Source of the DNA: JBBKWQ01 sp037969115
Lineage (GTDB): Bacteria; Actinomycetota; Acidimicrobiia; Acidimicrobiales; Ilumatobacteraceae
Assembly: GCA_037969115.1 (NCBI GenBank)
Contig: JBBKWQ010000364.1
Span: forward strand, 1 to 9,724
DNA length: 9,724 nt
Direction of reading: 5' to 3'
Below, piece after piece: positions 1 through 4,540 of this stretch. The stretch's first letter is position 1. Every line of letters starts with the position of its first letter. A program made the translations under genes and the position numbers. The notes below the pieces were generated by a model. It had not been told where the DNA came from. It made no database searches and worked only from the letters and a program-made list of their open reading frames with translations.

Positions 1-603
1 CTGGCGACCCGACTGATACTCGGCTCGTGCGAGCAACGCCCATCGACGCTCGCGCAGCGGCTCCTGCTCCGCCAGCACCTGGGCACGCGGCATCACCGAC
101 CGGTGGTTGCCGGCGCGGATTGCGGCTTCGACAGCGAGCTCCTCGGCCTCGAAGCGCAACTCATCGAGCCGCCCCCGCTCGATCCGAGCTGCGTCCCATT
201 CATCGAGGTCGGGGAACGGGCGACCACGCCACAACGCCAGAGCGTCGTCGACGGTGTGCGCTGCCCGTTCGGATTCGCCGACGACGAGGAGCTCTCCAGC
301 GCGACCCACGAGTCGCTCGAATCGGGCCGCGTCGACCTCGGCGGCCGAGCACACCAGTCGGTATCCGAACGGTGTGGTCTCGATCGAATCCGCTCCGAGC
401 AGCTGCCGCAACCGCATCACGCATCCCTGGAGCACCTTCCTCCACGACGCCGGCGGTGACCCGTCCCAGAGCACGTCGGCGAGCAGCTCGGCATCCACCG
501 TACGGTCGCTTCGTAGCACCAGTGCTTCGAGGATCACACGATCCCTGGGCGCAGGCGTCACCTCGTCATCCACGACAAGAGGCCCCAGTACACCGATGTG
601 CAC
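1..603 (-). CDS. SARP/BTAD-family transcriptional activator, N-terminal 201 residues (gene continues beyond left edge)
   Basis: The minus-strand frame is open from the GTG at 603 to the window edge, giving 201 residues without a stop. It starts MHIGVLGPLVV, the usual opening of SARP/BTAD regulators. Residues 20-85 form the OmpR-like winged helix, ending in the typical RLRQLLG, IETTPFGYRL stretch. Residues about 90-201 are the helical bacterial transcriptional activation domain (DAARFERLVGRA, ALALWRGRPFPDL, LRERRWALLARAEYQSGRQ). Known members activate secondary-metabolism or accessory operons by binding direct repeats beside the -35 region. The frame is also open upstream to ATGs at 723, 738 and 741, but the family N-terminus and a TTGACG box at 633-638 favour 603. 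The C-terminus is missing, so I cannot say whether this is a short SARP or a larger BTAD-ATPase/TPR/WD40 protein. It is divergent from the hydrolase at 740, with which it shares a repeat-bearing intergenic region. Confidence 0.9.
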   Translation of the reverse strand, partial: MHIGVLGPLVVDDEVTPAPRDRVILEALVLRSDRTVDAELLADVLWDGSPPASWRKVLQGCVMRLRQLLGADSIETTPFGYRLVCSAAEVDAARFERLVGRAGELLVVGESERAAHTVDDALALWRGRPFPDLDEWDAARIERGRLDELRFEAEELAVEAAIRAGNHRSVMPRAQVLAEQEPLRERRWALLARAEYQSGRQ

Positions 604-610
604 GTTCCAA

Positions 611-638
611 GTTTCACGAAGCGCCGACACCGCGTCAA
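611..638 (-). promoter_or_regulatory. Candidate promoter of the SARP gene
   Basis: Read on the minus strand, TTGACG (638-633, five of six matches to the -35 consensus) is followed after 16 nt by TGAAAC (616-611), a weak -10 with three of six matches. The GTG start at 603 begins 7 nt after it, so the transcript would start at or next to the start codon. The GATACCG repeat at 646-652 lies only 7 bp upstream of the -35, which fits activator binding. The promoter call is inference from sequence only. Confidence 0.4.
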
Positions 639-645
639 CCGGGCC

Positions 646-685
646 GATACCGCACTGATACCGGACCGGCAGCCCGTTGATACCG
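646..685. promoter_or_regulatory. Triple GATACCG heptamer direct repeat, candidate SARP operator
   Basis: Three identical heptamers, GATACCG, lie at 646-652, 657-663 and 679-685, in the same orientation. The first two are separated by 4 bp (11-bp period) and the last two by 15 bp (22-bp period), so all sit on one face of the helix. A six-of-seven match (GACACCG) occurs at 626-632 but is off phase. SARP proteins are known to bind heptameric direct repeats spaced by 4 or 15 bp upstream of target promoters. The array lies between a SARP gene and a divergent hydrolase gene, so it could serve either or both. The repeat and spacing are seen directly; binding by this SARP is inference. Confidence 0.65.
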
Positions 686-729
686 CGGACGTTCACAACG
701 GAGAGATCAGCCCAACGAACCATCGGGAC

Positions 730-734
730 AGGAG
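730..734 (+). promoter_or_regulatory. Shine-Dalgarno AGGAG that fixes the hydrolase start
   Basis: AGGAG lies 5 nt before the ATG at 740. This selects 740 over the in-frame upstream ATG at 677, which would place the coding region through the intergenic repeat array. Confidence 0.75.
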
Positions 735-739
735 CCATC

Positions 740-1903
740 ATGACCGCTACATCCACGACCACACCACTAGCGCCGTCGCCAGTTCACGGGTCGACGCATC
801 GCAAGCGAGGGCTCGCCGCGTTCATCGCTGTCGCCGGACTCGCAGCGACGTCCGCATGCCGGGCCGAAGACGGGTCTTCGGCAAGTGAACCGCCACCACC
901 GACAAGCGCAGCGTCTTCAAGCGCACCGACGTCAACGCCCTCGCTCGACGAGACCGATCCGGTCACCTCTGGTGCGCCAGGTGCCACCGCGCCAGGGCCT
1001 CTCGGTGAACTCGTCGAGCGGGAAGATCCATCGATCTTCGACTACGAAGTGATCAGGCCGGTGGAGTACGAGGTGTTCGACACGACCAAGTATCGCGGGA
1101 TCGAGATGCAGCGCATCAAGTTCGAGAGCGATCGCGGCGACATGGCGTACGGGTACCTCTCGCTCCCCGTCGGCGAGCCTGTGCCAGGCGTCGGGTTCCT
1201 GTGGGCCCACGGGGCACCGAACGACGGTACAGACAGTTTCGATCCGATGGCGGTATTCGCCTGTGCCGGCGCGACGTCGATCGTCGTCGATGCGCCGTAC
1301 GCCCGGCCCGGCGCTTTGCGTCAGGACGGTCCATTCACCTGGACGCCGAAAGATCGGGACGAACAGGTCCAGTTGGTCGTCGACATGCGGCGAGCCCTCG
1401 ACATCCTGGCCGACCTGGGCGCGGAACGGTTCGGGATGAGCGGGATCAGCTACGGCGGGGCCATCGGCGGCCAGTTGATCGGTGTCGACGATCGCGTCGA
1501 GGCAGCGCTGCTCCTACTCGGCGACGGCGGCGTGGTCGAACGATTCACCACCGAAGAGGGTGAACCGACCTGGGAGATCGCCGGACTGACCGATTCGGTG
1601 CGGCTGGCGTGGTACGACGCGATGCTGCCCATCGAGCCGAGCCGCTACATAGGCGACAGTGAGGCACGGATCCTCTTCATGAACGGGTTGGACGATCCGA
1701 TCATCCCCCCGGCAGAAGCCGAGCGGTATCACGCATCGGCTCGACCGGGCTACGAGGTGTACTGGATGGACATCGACCACAGCATCACGTTCTCGGACTT
1801 CTTCTTCCACAATCGGTGGCTCGGCGAGCCGTTCGGTCTCGATCCCGAGCGACTCGATGCGTGCACGCGCGAGATCTTCCCGAACGGATGGGACGATCTC
1901 TGA
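740..1903 (+). CDS. Secreted or lipid-anchored alpha/beta-hydrolase (dienelactone hydrolase / acetyl-esterase-like)
   Basis: This 387-residue protein has an export signal: basic HRKR at 20-23, a hydrophobic stretch at 24-38, then TSAC with Cys40 as a possible lipidation site. The -3 residue is Thr, so the lipobox is imperfect and plain secretion is also possible. Residues 41-85 are a Ser/Pro/Thr-rich linker typical of exported actinobacterial proteins. The catalytic part runs from about 105 to 385. It has an oxyanion-region WAHGAP (155-160), nucleophile elbow GISYGG with Ser237, acid Asp319 (or Asp318) in NGLDDPIIPP, and His347 in DIDHS, in canonical order. The family hydrolyses esters or related bonds; the substrate cannot be read from the sequence. 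It is divergent from the SARP gene and convergent with tetR, so it appears monocistronic. The repeat array upstream suggests activation by the SARP protein. Confidence 0.85.
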   Translation: MTATSTTTPLAPSPVHGSTHRKRGLAAFIAVAGLAATSACRAEDGSSASEPPPPTSAASSSAPTSTPSLDETDPVTSGAPGATAPGPLGELVEREDPSIFDYEVIRPVEYEVFDTTKYRGIEMQRIKFESDRGDMAYGYLSLPVGEPVPGVGFLWAHGAPNDGTDSFDPMAVFACAGATSIVVDAPYARPGALRQDGPFTWTPKDRDEQVQLVVDMRRALDILADLGAERFGMSGISYGGAIGGQLIGVDDRVEAALLLLGDGGVVERFTTEEGEPTWEIAGLTDSVRLAWYDAMLPIEPSRYIGDSEARILFMNGLDDPIIPPAEAERYHASARPGYEVYWMDIDHSITFSDFFFHNRWLGEPFGLDPERLDACTREIFPNGWDDL

Positions 1904-1935
1904 CGTGGGGATGGAGCGTCGACCGCGACCGGTGC

Positions 1936-2595
1936 CTACGGAACGAGGGCCGAACGGAAGAACGCGACGATGTGCTCTTCGCGTGCCGCCAGGGCATCGA
2001 CCGCCATGGGGTCGACGTCGAGCAGTCCGCGAAGAAAGGGCTCGTCGGAGAAGTAGCTGAGCAGCGCCCCGTAGCCGGTGATCAGCAACTGCCGCGGATC
2101 TTGCCGCTTGAACACGCCGGTGTCCATCTCGCGACCGAAGTAGTCACTCGCCAGGTCGAACATCGGCCGCAGCACACTCGCCAGGTCGATCGCGAGGTGT
2201 TCGCCGCCATCGATCGCCTCGCGACGGACCATCCGAACGTATTCCGGATTGTCGGCAAAAAAGCGGAAGCCGGCGCGCAAAACCAGCTCGACTTTCGACC
2301 AGCCGCGTTGCGGTGACGTGATCGCGCCGGCCAGCCGTTCGAACCAGTCGGACAACAACCGCTCGAAGACCTCCTGGTAGAGCGCCTCTTTCGACGCCAC
2401 GTGATGCAGCAGACTCGGCCGCCGAATACCGACACCGGCGGCGATGTCGTTGAGAGACGTCCCCTCGTAGCCGGCATGAGCGAAACAGGTCAACGCTTCG
2501 TCGAGGATCTGATCGCGAGTGGACCGCCGATGGTCGATCGCAGGATCAGCGATATCGGCTGCTTCGTCACTGGAACTCGATCGCACGATTGCCAT
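1936..2595 (-). CDS. TetR/AcrR-family transcriptional repressor
   Basis: From the ATG at 2595 the protein has 219 residues, a normal TetR length. Residues 26-72 are the TetR_N helix-turn-helix domain: RDQILDEALTCFAHAGYEGTS leads into the HTH (LNDIAAGVGI), followed by the recognition helix and anchor (RPSLLHHVASKEALYQEVF). The C-terminal ligand and dimerisation part (about 85-219) includes NPEYVRMVRREAIDGG. An in-frame ATG exists at 2655, but starting there would put the perfect palindrome at 2618-2635 inside the coding region, so I prefer 2595. The gene is convergent with the hydrolase (32-bp gap) and lies downstream of sodN on the same strand. There is no divergent neighbour, so the only evident target is its own promoter; the ligand is unknown. 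Confidence 0.93.
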   Translation of the reverse strand: MAIVRSSSSDEAADIADPAIDHRRSTRDQILDEALTCFAHAGYEGTSLNDIAAGVGIRRPSLLHHVASKEALYQEVFERLLSDWFERLAGAITSPQRGWSKVELVLRAGFRFFADNPEYVRMVRREAIDGGEHLAIDLASVLRPMFDLASDYFGREMDTGVFKRQDPRQLLITGYGALLSYFSDEPFLRGLLDVDPMAVDALAAREEHIVAFFRSALVP

Positions 2596-2605
2596 AGGGA
2601 CCGTC

Positions 2606-2611
2606 AACCTA
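2606..2611 (-). promoter_or_regulatory. Candidate -10 box of tetR
   Basis: TAGGTT on the minus strand ends 10 nt before the ATG at 2595, with no Shine-Dalgarno between. A 17-bp spacer would put the -35 at about 2629-2634, inside the palindrome at 2618-2635, so repressor binding would occlude this promoter. This is inference. Confidence 0.4.
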
Positions 2612-2617
2612 TCTGGC

Positions 2618-2635
2618 CTACCGACCGGTCGGTAG
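2618..2635. promoter_or_regulatory. Perfect 18-bp palindrome, probable TetR operator
   Basis: CTACCGACCGGTCGGTAG is its own reverse complement across all 18 bp, with no spacer. It lies 22 bp upstream of the preferred tetR start. Perfect or near-perfect palindromes of this size with an ACCG...CGGT core are typical TetR-family operators. A related half-sequence, ACCGACCGG, recurs at 2658-2666, 38 bp away, without a matching second arm. Autorepression of tetR is the simplest reading. Confidence 0.75.
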
Positions 2636-2662
2636 TGACACGTCGGCAACATCACGAACCGA

Positions 2663-2703
2663 CCGGCACGGCGGGCGCTGCGTCTGCTGCGCGTCCGTGC
2701 CGG
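2663..2703 (-). terminator. Hairpin after sodN, possible factor-independent terminator without a U-tract
   Basis: CCGGCACGG (2663-2671) and CCGTGCCGG (2695-2703) form a perfect 9-bp GC-rich stem with a 23-nt loop, starting 21 nt past the sodN stop. No T-run follows on the minus strand. Terminators lacking a U-tract have been proposed in high-GC actinobacteria, but this could also be a 3' stabilising hairpin. It would separate sodN transcription from tetR. Confidence 0.4.
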
Positions 2704-2724
2704 CCGTTCACGATTGCGGTGCGA

Positions 2725-3147
2725 TCAGGCCGGCGGGTAGACGCCCATCGCCTTCGACTTCTCCGTTTGCCAGAAGATGTCGGCGATCTCGTCGATGTAG
2801 GTGACGAGCTGCTCGCCCACGGCAGGATCCATGCTCTTCTTCGCCTCGCCGGCCTGGTGGACGGCCTTCCAGAACAGGTCGTGCAGGTTCGGGAACTGGG
2901 CGAAGTGGTCGGGAGCGAAGAAGTCGGCCCACAGCACCATGAGGTGATGCTTGGTCTCCTCCGCGCGCTGTTCCTTGATGAAGATGCAGCGGGCCCGGAA
3001 GACGTCGTCGTCGGACTCGTGGTACTTCTTCGCAGTCTTGACGACCGACAGCGCATCGATCTTTGCCTGCGCCGGGTCGTACACCCCGCAGTAGAGGTCG
3101 CAGTGGGCGTGAGCCACTGCGGCGTTGGCGAACAATCGACGGAACAT
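2725..3147 (-). CDS. sodN: Nickel-containing superoxide dismutase precursor
   Basis: This 140-residue protein aligns along its whole length with SodN. It has a 14-residue leader (MFRRLFANAAVAHA), then the nickel hook HCDLYCGVYDPAQ at 15-27. The IKEQRAEETKHHL, VLWADFFAPDHF and C-terminal helices of the hexameric four-helix-bundle enzyme follow. The enzyme dismutates superoxide to oxygen and hydrogen peroxide in the cytoplasm. Nickel is bound by the new N-terminal amine, His1, Cys2 and Cys6 after leader removal; these are residues 15, 16 and 20 here. Two positions near the metal differ from the Streptomyces enzyme as I remember it: mature residue 5 is Tyr rather than Pro, and residue 17 is Asp rather than Glu. 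Arg47, part of the His1 hydrogen-bond network, is kept (precursor residue 61). A strong AAGGAG (minus strand, 3161-3156) lies 8 nt before the ATG. It is divergent from sodX, whose product is expected to cleave the leader. Confidence 0.97.
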   Translation of the reverse strand: MFRRLFANAAVAHAHCDLYCGVYDPAQAKIDALSVVKTAKKYHESDDDVFRARCIFIKEQRAEETKHHLMVLWADFFAPDHFAQFPNLHDLFWKAVHQAGEAKKSMDPAVGEQLVTYIDEIADIFWQTEKSKAMGVYPPA

Positions 3148-3213
3148 GTGGTGTTCTCCTTTTTCTCGTTGAACGAACCTGTCGGCGACGAAATCGGCGA
3201 GTTGGCCCGGACC

Positions 3214-3219
3214 TACACT
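3214..3219 (+). promoter_or_regulatory. Candidate -10 box of sodX
   Basis: TACACT ends 6 nt before the GTG at 3226, with no Shine-Dalgarno present, suggesting a leaderless transcript. No convincing -35 is seen 16-18 bp upstream. Confidence 0.4.
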
Positions 3220-3228
3220 CGTCGAGTG
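3216..3228. promoter_or_regulatory. 13-bp inverted repeat over the sodX start, in the sodN-sodX divergent region
   Basis: CACTCG-T-CGAGTG has perfect 6-bp arms around one base and covers the proposed sodX GTG. The whole region between sodN and sodX is 78 bp. A regulator bound here could affect both genes, but a repeat this short could be chance. Confidence 0.3.
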
Positions 3229-3549
3229 CTTCGCTCGGGCCGCCGATTCAAACTCTTCGTCGTTGCCGAAGACTCTATGCGCCCAAGTTTGATCCCGGGC
3301 GATGCGGTCGTCGGATTTCGCAACAGTCGGCCTCGGATCGGCCAGGTTCGAATCTTTCGGTCGCCTCTGGATGAGAACATGTGGCTCGTCAAGCGCGTTT
3401 CGGAAATCGTGGATCCCAGCGAGATGTGTGTGCTGTCGGACAACGCCGACGCCACTCGCGCCGACTCGCGCACGTTCGGTCCGGTCGCCGTACAGGGCAG
3501 CTACCGGGTGCTGATCAGACTGCCGCGTCGACTCGTCGCTGCGCGATGA
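3226..3549 (+). CDS. sodX: Nickel-SOD maturation protease (S26 signal-peptidase-like)
   Basis: From the GTG at 3226 the product has 107 residues. It shows the S24/S26 Ser-Lys fold. EDSMRPSLIPGD (15-26) carries nucleophile Ser17. LVKRV (54-58) carries general-base Lys56. SDNADATRADSRTFGPV (71-87) matches the conserved signal-peptidase box around a DSR..G.V motif. There is no transmembrane segment, unlike ordinary leader peptidases, and the length suits SodX. The expected role is cytoplasmic removal of the SodN leader so that His1 can bind nickel. The frame stays open upstream (TTG at 3202 and 3169), but family length and a -10-like box 6 nt before the GTG favour 3226. It is usually found co-directional with sodN; here it is divergent. 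Its last 35 nt overlap the 3' end of the methyltransferase on the other strand. Confidence 0.93.
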   Translation: MLRSGRRFKLFVVAEDSMRPSLIPGDAVVGFRNSRPRIGQVRIFRSPLDENMWLVKRVSEIVDPSEMCVLSDNADATRADSRTFGPVAVQGSYRVLIRLPRRLVAAR

Positions 3550-4075
3550 GCGTGGCCTCGCCGTGCCCTTCGACGTGTGACGAGACGTGCAATCCCGAGT
3601 CGTCGAAGGCGCGCATCAGTTCGCCGGGTGGGGCCCGGAACTCGCCCGGTTCGTTGTCGACCTCCGAGAGCACCGTGATGGCCAACCAGCCACTCGGAGC
3701 GACCGCCTGCGCGATTTCCCCGTACATGCTCGGCGCGCGAAAACGCTGACAGATGACGAGGTCGAAACCAGGGTCGCCCCCGAGAGCTCCCAGTCCGTGA
3801 TCGAGATCGTGCACTCGCGCATCGACGAGCTCGGCCACGCCATAGGTCTGCGCGAGTTCGATCGTGGCTGCCACGGCGACGTCGGAGACGTCGACCGACA
3901 CGACGTGTAACCCGCGTCGAGCGGCCCAGACCGACTGTTCACCGAGACCGCACGCGATGTCGAGACATCGGCCGGACGAAGGTGCGTCGCCGTCATCGAG
4001 CCCTTCGGGAGGGCGCGGCCACGAGCCGAGACGTCCGGCGTACCGCGCATTCCATCGGTCCGCATCGCCATCCAC
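3515..4075 (-). CDS. Class I SAM-dependent methyltransferase (TehB-like)
   Basis: This 186-residue protein has a compact Rossmann methyltransferase fold. Motif I is LDIACGLGEQS (38-48), binding the SAM methionine. The acidic end of strand 2 is Asp62 in VVSVDVSD. HDLD (89-92) and FDLVICQRF (104-112) correspond to the motif II/IV region. The C-terminal part (NEPGEFRAPPGELMRAFDDSGLHV) resembles the TehB-like group acting on small molecules. The substrate is unknown. The start is GTG (4075); no Shine-Dalgarno is obvious. An ATG at 4085 is out of frame. The 3' end overlaps sodX tail to tail by 35 nt. It is divergent from the small gene at 4115. Confidence 0.88.
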   Translation of the reverse strand: MDGDADRWNARYAGRLGSWPRPPEGLDDGDAPSSGRCLDIACGLGEQSVWAARRGLHVVSVDVSDVAVAATIELAQTYGVAELVDARVHDLDHGLGALGGDPGFDLVICQRFRAPSMYGEIAQAVAPSGWLAITVLSEVDNEPGEFRAPPGELMRAFDDSGLHVSSHVEGHGEATLIAQRRVDAAV

Positions 4076-4101
4076 GGCTTCATGTTGGCAGATCCGTCCC
4101 G

Positions 4102-4107
4102 TAACCT
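4102..4107 (+). promoter_or_regulatory. Candidate -10 box of the gene at 4115
   Basis: TAACCT ends 7 nt before the ATG at 4115. A TTGGCA at 4085-4090 is only 11 bp further upstream, too close for a standard -35. A leaderless start is suggested, weakly. Confidence 0.3.
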
Positions 4108-4114
4108 CGGCCGC

Positions 4115-4519
4115 ATGCAGATCGTCTCAGCACTGTTCGTCGAGAACTTCGAGATGCGACAGGCGCCCGGACCATCGACGCGCATCGACTTGACCGGAGC
4201 GATGTTCTCCATGGCTGCGCCCGGTCCGGCTCCGATCACGATCGATCCCCACCTCGTCGCCCTCATCTTCTGTCGACCCGACGAGACAGGTCAAGGTGTG
4301 TTCGAGGTGGTCTTCCGCAATGACCTCGAGCCCGACGCCGCCGACGAACCGATCGCTCGTAACGTCAGCCCGTTCAGCGTCGAGCCCGGCAAGTTCACTT
4401 ATCGGCTGGTGAAGGGCGAGTTGGAATTCCCCCAGTTCGGGCAGATCTTCGCGCACTGTCGAGTCGACAAGGGGCCGTGGCACGTGGTGCCGTTCACGCT
4501 CCTGCCTCCGGTCGACTGA
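4115..4519 (+). CDS. Conserved hypothetical protein, possibly DUF6941 family
   Basis: This is a 134-residue soluble protein with no signal peptide or membrane segment. It looks all-beta: alternating hydrophobic strands at 2-10 (QIVSALFVE), 41-52 (ITIDPHLVALIF), 62-68 (VFEVVFR) and 109-130, ending WHVVPFTLLPPVD. The N-terminus and strand pattern resemble small actinobacterial proteins now grouped as DUF6941, but I give that from pattern memory only. An in-frame ATG at 4082 would add 11 residues; 4115 is preferred because the strand begins immediately after it and a -10-like box lies 7 nt upstream. The transketolase start follows 21 nt after its stop, so some co-transcription with tkt is possible. 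The function is unknown. Confidence 0.7.
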   Translation: MQIVSALFVENFEMRQAPGPSTRIDLTGAMFSMAAPGPAPITIDPHLVALIFCRPDETGQGVFEVVFRNDLEPDAADEPIARNVSPFSVEPGKFTYRLVKGELEFPQFGQIFAHCRVDKGPWHVVPFTLLPPVD

Positions 4520-4526
4520 ACCGCGT

Positions 4527-4532
4527 TACAGT
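4527..4532 (+). promoter_or_regulatory. Candidate -10 box of tkt
   Basis: TACAGT ends 8 nt before the GTG at 4541, and no Shine-Dalgarno lies between. This suggests a very short or absent 5' leader. No clear -35 is seen. Confidence 0.4.
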
Positions 4533-4540
4533 CTGGCAAC

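Noticed and set aside
27..680. Overlapping plus-strand open frames across the first 680 bp
   Set aside because: They are rich in Arg, Pro, Ala and Ser with no domain. The minus strand of the same region encodes a well-formed SARP/BTAD protein running off the edge.
1904..1935. Possible terminator between the convergent hydrolase and tetR genes
   Set aside because: The 32-bp gap shows only short, imperfect GTCG/CGAC complementarity and no T-run; too weak to annotate.
2596..2655. Upstream in-frame ATG at 2655 as the tetR start
   Set aside because: The added 20 residues do not resemble a TetR N-terminus and would place the perfect palindrome and -10 candidate inside the coding region.
2401..3225. 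Long plus-strand extension of the sodX frame upstream to 2401
   Set aside because: The frame is open by chance through antisense of tetR and sodN. Only the part from 3226 matches the S26 protease family and its normal length.
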